Source of the DNA: Panagrolaimus kolymaensis
Lineage: Eukaryota; Nematoda; Chromadorea; Rhabditida; Panagrolaimidae
Length of the DNA stretch: 64,000 nucleotides
Reading direction: 5' to 3'
Assembly (NCBI GenBank): GCA_028622995.1
Contig: JAJQJQ010000052.1
Coordinates: 62,001-126,000 of the forward strand
The position numbers and the translations under genes were made by a program. The notes under the pieces were generated by a model. That model searched no databases and had not been told where the DNA came from. It saw only the letters and a list, made by a program, of their open reading frames with translations. Below are positions 35,563 through 48,200 of this stretch, one piece after another. Positions within the stretch are counted from its first letter, which is position 1. Each line of letters begins with the position of its first letter.

Positions 35563-38500
35563 ATGAAGCCTCCACCAAATATAAATATTAATATTTATTT
35601 GTTATTTCTTTTGTTTTGTTGCTGCTTTGAATTTCTTACGGCTCAGAATGATGGTGACAGAGTTGTGACAATTTTGAGTTCATCTGAAATTTCACCTGGT
35701 TTTGAAACAGACGCTGTTGTAGACAATGAAGCAGCTATTAATAATGTTTATTATGCTTGCGGCGACAATGGCGTCGATGAAGACAACGATGCCGACGATG
35801 TTGATAAAGGTTTTTCTTTAGAAATAATAAAAATATTAAATTATGATTGTTAATTATTTTTTTTAGATGGCAAATGTACTTGCTCCACTGCTACACTTAA
35901 TTGTAAATCGATTTATTATTGGAAAAGAAGTAGAAAATTTAATCATACAAATATTCGAGTTGCCGATACTAAATTTGTTATGAAAAATGTTATCTTTGAA
36001 AGATTTTCTCTGGATACTTTACAAAAGGTATGTACATATTTAAATTTTCATTTTCTTCCTTTACATAAATAAAAGTTTTTTTGTTTAGGATCAACTTCTT
36101 CCTGGACATGAAAATACCACTGAAACTTTATCCATTATGTCCTCAAGTATTAAAAATATCGAGAATGGAACTTTTGATGGGTTTACTAATTTGAAAACCC
36201 TCGATTTATCCCGTAACTCTCTTCAAAATATTCATGAAGGAGTTTTTACTAAAGAATTGGGTTCAACTTTGTTAGAATTAAATTTAGCTTATAATCAATT
36301 GGATTCTATTTCGTTTGAATTTATGACAAATTTAACTAAACTTGATTTAACATCAAATTTTATGTATTTAAAAAAGTTGTACAAAGAAGAAAATGGAAAA
36401 AATGTTACAATTTTTTCTCCAGCTTTATCAAATTTGCAAATATTAATTTTAAATCAAAATTATATTAGGACCATTGAAGATTATGTGTTTGAAAATTTAG
36501 TGTAAGTTAATTATTAAAAAACTCATAAAAAATAAATATTTTCTTTTTTTTTTGTTGCAGAAATCTAAAAGAATTTCATATGTATTGGAATTATTTAGCA
36601 ACGATCCCAAAAGCAATTAGATCATTAAAAAAGCTTGAACATCTTAATTTAGCTTACGGTAATCTCCAAAACGTTGGAAATTGTGCTTTTTGTAATTTAA
36701 CTAAACTCAAAAAAGTTTTACTCACTGATAATTATTATCTTTCGTACATCGATGAAAATGCTTTTGGAAATATTTCAAATGGATTTGCTCCACCGATTGA
36801 AGAATTTTTTGCTGAAAAATGTAATATTCAAATTTTGCCTGAAAAATTATTGAATTGGAAAACTGTTAATCACATTGGAATTCAACGTAATTCATTTACA
36901 TGTAATTGCTCAATGGCTTGGTTAATCAATGACATGAAATCAGAAAATCTGTTGCATATTTATAAACTTAAAGATTCGTATAATAAAACCATAAAATATT
37001 CATTGAAATGTTCGAGCCTCAGTGCTTTAGATGGCATCAAATTTAATAATTTAGCTGGGCAATTTTGTAAAAATGATACTGAAGATCATGAAGCCGAAGA
37101 TGATAGCCATGTTACATATGTTTGCGGGCTTGGTTCTAATTGTAAGTTTTTAAACATAGGATTTTTACTTAATTTTTTTTAATAAGCTTTTTTTTAGTCG
37201 AAGATGCATGCAGTTGCGATGGCCAAAAACTAAAATGTGAATATAAGCAAAAAAAGGATTATTGGAATTATTGGGGTTATGAGTATGATCATGATTATTA
37301 TAATAGATTCAAAAATATCTCACATATTGAAATAATCAACAATAAAGAAGCAATAAAAGTTGCGAGCTTTACAAAATTTAATATTCAAATATTAAAAAGG
37401 GTAAACAAATAAAAAACGATTTTAGCGAATTCTATAATTAATTAATCAAAGTTTTTTTTATTAGGGTGAAATTATGCGAGGAAATGAAAAATATTTTGAA
37501 AAAATATCAATATTTGAAAGTAAAATTGAAGAAATTGGTGATGGAACTTTTGATGCTTTTACTTCTTTGAAAAGTTTGACTTTGTCGAATAATAAAATTA
37601 AAAATATAAGACGCCGATATTTAAAAAGTTTTAGGACAGTGCTAAATTTCTCACTTTTTTGAAAAAGTGTCTCTTTTGCCATTTTTTTCAATTGATTTTT
37701 TTGGCAAAAGAGACACTTTTTCAAAAAAGTGCGAAATTTAGCACTGTCCTAAAACTTTTTAAATATCGGCGTCTTATATTACGAATCGAGTTTTGACAGA
37801 AAAACTTGGTTCAACTTTAATGGAATTGGATTTAAGCGGAAATTTATTTACTCAACTTCAACCTGATACTTTTCAATACATGGGAAAGTTAGCTAATTTA
37901 TCATTGTCCAATAATCCAAATCTCAATTTGTCCGTTTCAATATTTTCTGCAGGATTATCATCTTTGGAGAAATTGGATTTAAGCGAATGCAAAATTTATA
38001 ATTTAACAGAAAATATTTTTGCTAACCTTACGTAAGTTTATTTATAAATTAGAGAGGATTTAATAAACTGTTTTAAACTATTGTAGGAACTTGAAAACAT
38101 TAATTCTCAATGGAAACCCATTCACAGCCATGCCAAAAGTCATTCAATATTTACCCCAACTTTTGCATTTACATATAAGTAGCTCAAAAATTATCAAAAT
38201 TAATCGAAGCGATTTTGAATTTCCCAACAAATTGGAAACCTCTACTGCAATTTCTGGATCACTTCAAAGCATTGAAGATTGTGCATTTTGTGATTTACCA
38301 AATCTCAAAAAAATCTTTTTGGAAAAAAACCGTAATCTTTTGTTTATTCATGAAAATGCTTTTGGATCCCTCGATGCTGGAATTCCAAAAACGTTGGATG
38401 CGTTTTCAAATGAAAATTGTGGATTAAAAATTTTACCTGAAAAACTTTTGAATTGGAATATTCTCAATTTAAAGCACTTAAGCCCAAATCCTTTTACTTG

Positions 38501-40163
38501 TAATTGTTCAAACGCATGGTTAATCAATGATTTAAAAGCCATGACTCCAAAGTATCCAAATATTTTTGATAATCTTGATTTACAATGTTTTGATGAATTT
38601 TCTTCAAAATTTAAATATTTTAAAAATGTTCCTGAATGCATTACTGAAGATGAAGAAATTATTTATGTTTGTGGCGAAGATACATTATTATGTAAGCTTT
38701 TTAAGATTACTAAAAAAATTTATATATAAAAAAAATTTTACAGCGAAAGGTTGCAAATGTGAAAGCAATGAATTGGAATGCCATTATGCTTTGAATCAAA
38801 TTTTTTCATCGACTAATATTAAAATTCTCGATGAAAATTTTGTTGTTAAAAATGCCAGCTTTAGTTACAACAATATTAAATTTCTTAAAAAAGTTGTTGA
38901 CACAAATAATTATAGAAAAATCGCAACTCTAATTTTTTTTTCAGGATAATATTTTGCCTTTACGAGAACATGAAATTGAAGAATTGAATTTTTCTTTCAA
39001 CAAAATTGAAAGCATCGAAAATGGAACTTTTGATAAATTTACTTCTTTGAAAATTTTAATTTTAAACAACAATGTTTTAAGAAAAATTGATGAAGGAATT
39101 CTTACTTTTGAATTAGGTGAAACTTTGGAAAAGCTGGACCTCTCTAAAAATTATCTCACAAATATTACGAATTCTACCTTTGTAAATTTGCATAATTTAA
39201 CGCATTTATTCCTTGCTTTTAATAACAAAATTAATTTTTCAAGCTCTGAAATTATCTTTTCCGAAAATTTGTCTAATTTGAAAGTCTTGGATTTGGGTGG
39301 TTGCAATATTAGCGATTTACACGAACAATTTTTTGTTAATCTTATGTAAGTTTTTAAAAATCACAAAAAGTCTTTAGACTATTAGATGTTGTCAAATTTT
39401 TACCTCACCTCTTAAAATCATTTTTTATAGAAGCTTGGAGACTTTGGGATTGTATCATAATCCAATCACATCTCTTCCCAAAGCCCTTCAAGTTCTTTCG
39501 AATCTTCGATATCTGGATATGCATGATTCAAAGTTGGCATCATTAAATAATTCCGATTTACTTTTTAATTCAGAAATAGAAACTTTGGATGTTTCTTCTT
39601 CAAACATATCTGAAATTGAAGACTGTACTTTTTGTAATTTAACAAAACTCAAAAAAGTTTTTCTCAATCAAAATCATCGACTTTCTTTTATCCACGAAAA
39701 TGCTTTTGGCTTAAATGATTCAGAAATAATTCCAAATTTGGAAGTATTTTCAATTCAAAAATGCAATGTTTCTTATTTGCCAGAAAATTTATTGGATAGG
39801 AAAAATTTCAAACATATTCAAATTGGAGAAAATCCATTTATTTGTGATTGTTCCATGGCTTGGCTTATTAATGGATTAAATTCATTTGAATCTGTTTTTG
39901 ATGAAATGACTTTTAATCCATTTGAAAATGAAAGCAAACTCAAATGTTTTAATCCTCCAAAATTCAGAGGAATTCATTTTAATAATATTTCTCAAGATTT
40001 TTGTTCCCATGACTCCACAAATGAAACCTCTGAAACTTCTGTTAACCAAAAAGAAGAAAGAAAAGAATATTTGTGGGTTTTGGGAATCTTTTTTTGCATT
40101 CTTGTTTCCGTCATTTTTGCCTTTGGTATTTATGTTTACCGAAATCAACGACCAAGTTTTTAA
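35563..40163 (+). CDS. Three-module leucine-rich-repeat receptor-like membrane protein, exon split by hairpin element
   Basis: Exons 35563-35809, 35867-36027, 36089-36501, 36561-37141, 37198-37400, 37465-38031 (contains the 170-bp element), 38087-38691, 38744-38892, 38945-39345, 39431-40163. Without the element and one TA: 3888 nt, 1295 aa. A signal peptide (IYLLFLLFCCCFEFLTA) is found only at the start and a membrane helix (VLGIFFCILVSVIFAFGIYV) only at the end. Between them are three homologous modules. Each has a Cys-pair cap (GKCTCSTATLNC; EDACSCDGQKLKC; KGCKCESNELEC), about 8-10 LRRs (LxxLxLxxNxLxxI) and a C-terminal cap (FTCNCSMAWLINDMK and equivalents). The same four-exon pattern repeats per module, indicating tandem intragenic duplication. 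Extracellular LRR proteins usually bind proteins in adhesion, guidance or recognition; the ligand is unknown here. Confidence 0.8.
37607..37776. mobile_element. 170-bp TA-flanked hairpin element, copy 2 (in LRR coding exon)
   Basis: Same termini (TAAGACGCCGATATTT and complement), same length, and the same inner block (TCACTTTTTTGAAAAAGTGT) as the copy at 13176-13345; one visible arm mismatch. TA flanks at 37605-37606 and 37777-37778. It interrupts a leucine-rich repeat between NNKIKNI and TNRVLTEKLG. The homologous stretch of module 1 (NSLQNIHEGVFTKELG) shows that no residues are lost when the element is taken out. Confidence 0.9.
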
Positions 40164-40696
40164 GATGTGATTTCCAATGCTAATTTTGATGGAAAAAAAA
40201 TGAAGAAAAAATTGAAAAATATTTTGATAACGAAAATGTTTGATTGTTTATTGTATTTGTTTTTGTAATCTTTTTTATTGAATGAATGCAAATAAATTTT
40301 TTATATTGGAATCCAAAAACATGAGCGTCGTTCATTAAATTTTTAGCGCCATCATAATTTGAAGAAGAGAAAACTGTGTTTGGAGGGCCAACCTATCTTT
40401 AGCAATAATAATAAAAAAAAAGTCAAGTTTATTGTGGCAATTATAAAATTTTGAAAAAATAAAAAGGGGTTTCACACTTTCTCCAAAATCCTGAGAAGGC
40501 ATAATTTTCATTTTTGTCCTCTTTTTTCCAGGGCATCTTCACACTTTTTATTCATATTTTTTTGTGGTGTTTTTGGTTATTCAAAAAATAGGCAAAACTT
40601 GGTAGAAAACAATTTTAATTTAGGTTTGTTCAACTTGGAACCTTTCTTCTTCCATTCTTGCATTTTTTGTCTATTAAAAAACGAGTGATGGTCAAA
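40164..40696. other. Intergenic region
   Basis: 3' end of the LRR gene (AATAAA near 40290) and 5' region of its paralogue. No other gene seen. Confidence 0.4.
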
Positions 40697-42207
40697 ATGA
40701 AGCCACCAAATATTGGAATTTATTTGGTATTTCTGCTTTATTTTGGAATCTTTACAACTGTGGATTCTGACGATGCTGAAACTATTTTAAATGCATCTGA
40801 AACTTCAATTGGATTTGAAACTGGTGCCAACATTGCTGCTGATAACGAAGCAAATGTTTTTTATGCTTGTGACACGGATGCAGATGATGATTCGAGTCTA
40901 GGTTTTAAAAAACTATAAAAATTAAGATTAAATATTTTTTGCTTTAGATATGAAATGTACTTGTGCAGATGCAACTTTGAAGTGCACGTCAACAATTACA
41001 TATTCTTGGGGTTCACTTTATAGCAAATTCAATCATTCAAATATTCGAGTTGCAAAAGATGATTTTGTTGTAAAATTTGTTGATCTTCAACAGCTTTCTT
41101 TAGGAACATTAACTAAGGTAAGTATAAAAATTTTAAAAAACTTAAAGCGCAGTACATTCCTTTTTATTAGTTTTTAAAACTGGCGTTTTTGTTTTGCTGT
41201 AAAAATCCTTAATGAAAATAAAAATAAAAGAAAACTTTAGGATCAGCTCTTTCCTAACCATGAAGCCACAGTACAAAATTTAGCTCTAACAAATAACAAA
41301 ATCTCTTCCATCGAAAATGGAACTTTTGATAATTTTGTTAATTTAACTCGAATTGATTTACCATATAATCAAATAAAAGAACTCAATGATGGAATTTTAA
41401 GCGAAAAGCTTGGTTCAATATTATTGGAATTAAATTTGTGAGAAAATAATTTGAAATCCATTGCGCCGAACTCTTTTCAATATATGTCAAAATTAACAAA
41501 GTTGAGTTTGAGTTACAATAAAAATATTAATTTATTTAATATCGAAAATGGAGAAAAGGTTTCAATTTTTTCTAAAGGTTTATCAAACTTAAAAATTTTG
41601 ATGTTGAATGGTTGCGAACTCACAAATTTTGAAAATGATGTATTTGAAAACTTAAGGTAAGGCTTTGTCGTTTAAAACTTTTGAGGGAGAGAAATATTTG
41701 GAAACCCAATTTCAGAAATTTGATTGAATTGCATTTATCAGTAAATAAGTTTACTTCCATTCCATTGGCAATTAAATCCCTTACAACTCTTGAATATATT
41801 AATTTTTATCATAATTATTTAAAAAATATTGGAGATTGCAAATTTTGTAATTTAGCAAATTTAAAAATCGTAATTCTTAAACGAAATTATGGTCTTACAT
41901 ATATTCATGAGAATGCTTTTGGTGCAATTTCGAATAATGGATCCACACCCAAAATTGAAGTATTTTCAATTGAAGATGGCGTTCTTTCAACATTACCCCG
42001 AAAAATTATTAGATTGGAAAAATGTAAAGCGAATTGAAATCCATGATAATTATTTTACATGTAATTGTTCAATGGCATGGTTAATCAATGATTTGAAAGC
42101 TGAAAATCCTTTATACCTAAATAATCTTAAAGATTCGGATAATCAACCAACCAGACATATATTGAAATGTCATCAGCCCAATGAATTATATGGAATTATA
42201 AATTCAG
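40697..42207 (+). pseudogene. LRR paralogue, single module, inactivated
   Basis: Clear paralogue of module 1 of the neighbouring LRR gene, with the same exon plan: signal-peptide exon 40697-40901 (MKPPNIGIYLVFLLYF), Cys-cap exon 40948-41117 (MKCTCADATLKC), LRR exon from 41241, LRR/cap exon from about 41716. Three lesions are visible: TGA at 41439-41441 inside an LRR (LELNL stop ENNLKSI); an extra C in the run near 41994-41999, so that PEKLLDW is only in the next frame; and loss of everything after the cap (about 42207), directly against the 3' end of the opposing C-type lectin gene. No membrane segment remains. Confidence 0.8.
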
Positions 42208-42237
42208 TTTGTTTTTGGTTGTATATAAATTTTAAAT

Positions 42238-43294
42238 TTAAACATAGCAAGAAGAAGATTTTGGGGGAATCGTGGTTGTTGTTGTTACCTTTCTTGTTGT
42301 CGTTGTAGTCGTCTGTTTTGGAGTTGTTGGTTTTGGTGTAATTTTCTTTGTCGTCGTAGGTATTGGTTTTGGCGTGGTTTTCTTGGTGGTTGTAGTCGTT
42401 GTTGGCTTCTTGGTAGTAGGCTTTGGGGTCGTCGGTTTAGGTGTAATTTTTTTGGTTGTTGTAGTAGGCTTCTTTGTTGTTGGTTTAGGCGTTGGTTTTG
42501 TAGTAGGTTTTGTCGTTGGTTTGGGTGTAGTTTTTTTGGTTGTCGTTGTTGGTTTTGGTTTAGGGGTTGTTGTTGTAATAGCTACTGGGGTTGCAGGCAT
42601 TTTACATAATAATCTTGCAATTCGATATGGAGCAAAATCAGCCCATGCATCTAGACTTGCAATAGCAATTTTTTCTATTTCGCTACCATATAAATCAAGA
42701 CTATTTGGTTCATCATATGGTATTCCACCATTTCTACGAAATCTTTCATAATTATACGGTGTGCCATCCCGATTTCTCCAATTTGTTCGACTCCAATGCA
42801 TATTGGAAGGAATATAAACTCCAATGCCTACGCTGCCTTTAGTTTATTTTAATAAATCTCCTTTAACTGAAAAATTCGGAAAAAAATAATAATTAAAAAA
42901 ATCGAGTTTTAAAGGAAAAATTTTGAATTAAAAAAAAAATTGGTTTAGATAGTTTTTATTTTTTTGAAATCAAAAAAACTTACACATAAATTCATGTTCA
43001 CCGCTACAATGAATGCTTGCAGGCAAAGCACCTTTATTTAAATGAACACAATAATTTTGTTCAACCATCATTTTTCTCTTAAATTTTAAAAATTATTTGA
43101 TACACCTTTTCAAAAGTCAAAAAATAACTTACATTTGCATTAGGAACATCAATAACTCGATAGCAAAAATGGCTACCACAATTTAGGCCATAAACCCAAC
43201 CAGGTAAACATGTGTATGAATATTGAACAACAGCAGCGGCGTTAGTTAATGGTATAACAACAACCAAAAAGAGTAAGAATAAGACCAACAACAT
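42238..43294 (-). CDS. Secreted C-type lectin-like protein with Thr/Pro/Lys stalk
   Basis: Exons (minus) 43133-43294, 42984-43077, 42238-42836; 855 nt, 284 aa. Signal peptide MLLVLFLLFLVVVIPLTNAA. A C-type-lectin-like domain follows: CLPGWVYGLNCGSHFCYRV, NYCVHLNKGALPASIHC, HEFMC, then the WRNRDGTPYNYERF motif equivalent to the usual W..DGTP..Y..W core. The usual EPN/QPD or WND calcium-sugar signatures are not evident, so sugar binding is uncertain. The last about 100 residues are TTTKK/TPKPTT repeats, a mucin-like, probably O-glycosylated stalk, ending SSSCYV. The repeat DNA (about 42280-42560) reads as a long Val-rich ORF on the other strand, which is a by-product. Confidence 0.8.
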
Positions 43295-45116
43295 TTTCCA
43301 TTAAAACATTTTTCAGATAATAAAAAAAAATTTCATTTTTTTTTTGTTTCACGAAGGCGCTGCAAACAAAAAAATTTTAAATTTAATTATCTTGTGAAAA
43401 AATTTTTTTACAATAATATTTTAACTGTCATTAATTCTGTTTTAAAAGCAGCCGCAACAACAACGAAGACAATAAAAAAATTATTATTATTGATATGGGA
43501 AACAAGAAGAATTCTGAAAATTCTTTTTTATTAGGTATGCACATTTTTTTTAGAAAGCCAAAATGCAAAATAGGAGGTTATCGAAAAACGGCAATTTTTT
43601 GATTATAAAATCGATCGACGACCTATTTATGTAAAATGTTTAAAAAAAAAGGTTCAAGTTTTTGATGGTAGAAAATAAAATGTTTTTGTTTTATTACTCC
43701 CTTTCTTGAAGCTTATTTTTTTGAATGTTGTTTAAATTTATTTTCAAAAGCAACGTTTTATTTTTTGAACATTTTTCTGGCTTGAATTGGAACACTTTTT
43801 TGTTGTTGCAAATAATACTGCTATTTTTTTTTCTTTTAAAAAAGTTCTTTGTTGAGTTTTTTTTCTTTTTTAGTAAACCTTTTTTTATTTTCATTTAAAG
43901 CAGCTACATAAGTGTGTTTAAACCGGATATCTTTTCACTAAAATTTTCTATACATTTTTTTTATAAATATAAAAAAATTTGTCATACTCAAACAAAACTT
44001 ACCTAAAAAATGTTTGTGATTTTCTTGGTGTTAGTTAAATTTAAATTCCAAAAATCAGAGACTAACTTTAGAAACAATTTCCGCTAATCTTTAATCAGTA
44101 ATATTTATTTCTTGGTAAGGTTAAAAAAGCTTATTTGTATTTTTTTATCCATCGACTTTTTACCTTTTTACCTTTAAAAGTCAAAAAACCCATGAAAAGA
44201 GTATCCATTATTTGGTGGTGTCAATTTTCACTACCGCTACATATTTCATTGCCGCCACCTTCTTCACCTTCGCTGCTGCATAGTATTTTTGCCTTATTCA
44301 AGTGATGACCACTCCAAAACAAAAAAAATATATTGTTCCTGAAAAAAGACTCTCTCCCCTTTTTTACTTTTTTTATTTTATTTTTGGGTCATTTAACTTT
44401 GAATTTTTATTATCCATCTCATAAAAATAATTTTAGTTTTGTTTTTTAAAGATATATTCTTAGTTTCTCTTCGAAATGGTTCCTTTTTTTATTTTCCGAT
44501 GCTTTTTCTTTTTTGCAGAAAATAAAACTTGCTTTTTTTTTTTGCGGACCAAGAAAAAAAAACAAAAACCTTGTTTTGAATCATCCTATAGAAACTTTTT
44601 TTTTTTTTTGGAATTTTTATTATTGATGACTAAATTTTCCATTAACTTTTACAGCATCCAAAAATGAAACAAACTTTTTTATTTTATTTATTATTTGTTT
44701 GGCATTAATGAATTAATGGGTATCATTCATGAGCCATGACCCCATTTTAAGGAGGACGACAGCCATCTTTTATTAAGAGTGCTAATTTATGTTTCTTTTT
44801 CTTTTTTTGGCTATCGAATGCCTTTTTTTATCCATGTTTTTTGTGGCCTTCCTTCCTTTTTTATTCGCTCATAAAAACCTTGTTTGAAAGCTTTTTTTCT
44901 TCAAAGTCCAATGTTTACAAAATAAATTTTTATAATCCTTATTAGCTGTTTTTTTTTTGTAATGTCACTTGCTTGCTATTTACGTGTTAAAACCAAAAAA
45001 CAATGGTTTTTATGCTTTGCACCAAAGTAAAAAAGAAGATTAAATATTTTTAATCTTTTTTAGAAGTTACGCCTGTCTTTATATTTAAATAAAAGAAGGT
45101 TAAATAAAAACCCATA
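43295..45116. other. Intergenic region upstream of the K2P channel gene
   Basis: No gene seen; very AT-rich with long T runs. It may hold the most distal K2P promoter. Confidence 0.4.
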
Positions 45117-45236
45117 ATGAAATTGCCATCTGCTGGTAGAGGTAGAGCATCAATATTTTCAATTTCTGGTCGAATGTATGGTAATCAAAAAAATGAAGAA
45201 GAACCAGAAGAACAAGATAAAATTGATTTTAGAAGG
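45117..45236 (+). CDS. K2P alternative first exon a (40 codons)
   Basis: MKLPSAGRGRASIFSISGRM ... ending DFRR directly before GTAAGT; ORF closed by the splice donor in phase 0, matching the acceptor at 51528. Ser/Arg-rich first half, acidic second half. Confidence 0.65.
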
Positions 45237-48200
45237 GTAAGTTTTGGGGCATTTTATAAATTATATTTAAAAAAATATTAGATAATTATTAGAAGTAAAT
45301 AAATAAAATTTACTTAAGAAAAATTAAATAAATCTAAAAAAATCTTATTTCTTTATAATAAAAATTGTGTTACGGGGAATTTTGAGACGAAATTTTTTTT
45401 TCGTCTTCATCGATGTTAGCGAATTTAGGATACAGAATAAATAAAAATTGGTACTTTGTCAGATCATTTTTAAGAAATTTTTTTATAGTCTCTTCAGTTG
45501 CACTTATAAAAAGGTTTCAATTTGTCTCATCGGTATTTATTTGTTGCAAATTTTCTACAATTTTTTTTGTTGTTTTCTTCCGAAAGTATTTTTTTTTGAG
45601 ACATCATTTTTCTTTATATATATATATTTTTTGTATTTGTTTGTTTAATTTTTTATTTACAAGTAGCTTAGATAGAGATAGGAAGAAAGCCATCATATGA
45701 TACAGCTTAGAAACATATCTCATATTTCATCATCATCTTTTTTTCTTTTTCTTCAGTTTTTTCTAATTCTTTTACCAAAAAAAAGAAAAGGAATAAGAAG
45801 ATGATGGGAAAAAATAAATTTGCCGCCAACAAGGTGAATTCTGCCATCTGTCGTCGTCTTTCGCTGAATGAATGAATAGTAGTAGCCGGCGTCATTGGAA
45901 TAAAAAAAAGTAGCCGATGTGAATGTGAGATAAAAATATATATATATATAGCTTCAAAAAAATGCAAAAAAAGCAAACTTTTCTTTTTTCTGAAATAAAA
46001 AAAGAGTAAAAATTATTGGTTGTTTCATTTTTTTATTTTCTTTCATTCGTTTGCTTCTAAATTTTTTTTGCAGCAAATTTTGAGTTTCTAACTATTTTTT
46101 TTCTTTCTTCTTGTCGAATATTTTTGATTCGATGATATTACGAACACGACGACGGCCAAGAAGAAAAAAAAACAATAATAATAATAACACCCAAAACATA
46201 ATTCCTCCAACAACAAAAAAGAAGGAGGAAGCAAATAAATTTGTTACAACAAAAGCCTCTGGAAATGGTTGGTGTTCGTTTCTTTGCTGCCCTAAAAACG
46301 AGAAGAAAAAAAAAAAAGATTGTTTCATTTTTCGAATTTTTTTTTGTTTTGTTTAAACAGTGCCATTTTCAAAAAAAAAATGTTATATGTTTTTGTTGCT
46401 TATAATAATTCCGCCGCCATCGGCATTCGGCAACGAGCTTTTTTATATAACAAAAAAAACGAATGAAAAAAGCTCTCTTTTTTGTTTCACACAAATTTTT
46501 CATTTTTTTTATTTTTTGCTGCTTCTTTGTTTCCTATTCTTTTTTATTTTGACTTCCGTCTCTTTAACCTTTTTTGCTTTAACGCCTGCTTACTTGATTG
46601 CTTGTTCGTTAGCGGCTTTCAAGTGTTTTTTCTTCTTCTCCATTTTCGTGCCCTCTTTGGCGGATATAAATCACCACCCTCCAAATCATCAAAAGACATA
46701 AAAAAATTTTTTTTTAAGAAGAAACAGTTGCAAATTTGCAGCAAACGAACTACGAATGAATGTTGAAAAGATAAATAAATAACCTTTGTAAATTTTTTAT
46801 TTTATTCGTTTTATTTTTCTTTTATTTTTTGCCGTCATTTTTGTTCAAATCGCAAAAAATTGTTTGATGTTTGATTAAAAAAATTTTTTTTGAAGGAGGT
46901 TGTTGTAGCATTTTATTTCATTTGAGCGAGAAAAATATGGTTTATTGTAATGGAATTGTTAAAATATGGGATAATTTTAAACAAAATTTTACTCAATGGA
47001 TTGAAGTAAGTTTTCCCAATTTTTTTGACTAATACAAAATTAGAAAGATATAAAATGAGTTTTAAAAAAAGGTTTAAGAGAAACTAAAGAATTCTTAATT
47101 CTTATTTGGAAAGCTACCGTAATCCGTCTATCTGTATAACAAAGTAAAAATTGTGATGACTTCTAAGAATTATAGGATAGATGCCTTTAAATTCAGAATT
47201 TAAAAAGTTTGAAGGTCTCAAACCTTTTCATAATTAACATTATTTAGAAATTTCCAATCCTTTTCTTTGTTATTTATTTTTTTCTCTGTGTTTTTATTTT
47301 TAAAATTATAAATCAAAAATATTAAAAGTTCTCCATCATTTCAATCTTTTTATTATAAAAAAATTAAGTCATTATTGTTTCAAGCCATCCTTATCCAAGA
47401 AAAAAAAAGTATGCTCGTTTTTTTTAAAATTCTTTTTTTTTCAATTTGTTATACTTTTTTATTTGACGACCACATGTTTATAAAAAAAAAAAGAAATTTA
47501 ACATCAAAATGAAATAAATAAATAAAAAAATCTCTCTCTTTTTTTTAATAGTTTTTTATTTTTTATGAGTGAAAGAAATAGAGAGGGTCTTAAAAGAAGT
47601 GGTGATAAAAAGTTTAAAAACAAAAAAAGCAAAATGCGGCGATTTTCCTTTTATTTTTTTATGATTTAAAAGAAGAAGAAAATTCGCAGAAACATAAAGC
47701 TTTTCAACGACCTATGTCGTATGTTAGTTTACCTTTAATTTATAATAAAATTTAAAAAAGTCAATTAGTAACTAAGTGTTCTAATTTATGGAATGGGTTT
47801 GTTTTTGTGTTTGAAATGAAAAAACAAAACAAAGAAGAAAAGTTAATGGAAGAAATAATCGTTTTGTTTTTTGCGGTAGATTTCATTAGTTGGTTGGATA
47901 TTGTAGTTGCAAAGATCAGAAACGGAAAACTAAGATAATCAATTTTTTTTAAACTTCGATCACCACCGAAGAAGCTTGTCTCTATAATAAATACTGATCC
48001 TTTCTTCAATATATGAATTCAGTTTCTTCTCAAATTCCATTCATTGGTTTTCTTTTTCTTCTTTGTCTGTGTTGCTTTTTTAGTCTTTTTTTTGAATTCC
48101 AAACATACATGGGCACGATCAGGCGACAATTTTGAATATTTGGCGCTACATAATTAAGAGAAAAGGTTATCCCCTGTTGTTTTTTTCAAAAAAAAAAATT

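Noticed and set aside
37605..37778. The 170-bp element as an ordinary spliceosomal intron or introner
   Set aside because: No GT at its left edge or AG at its right edge; boundaries are TA, so conventional splicing cannot remove it precisely.
42272..42751. Plus-strand 159-aa Val/Gly-rich ORF
   Set aside because: Antisense reading of the Thr/Pro/Lys stalk of the C-type lectin gene.
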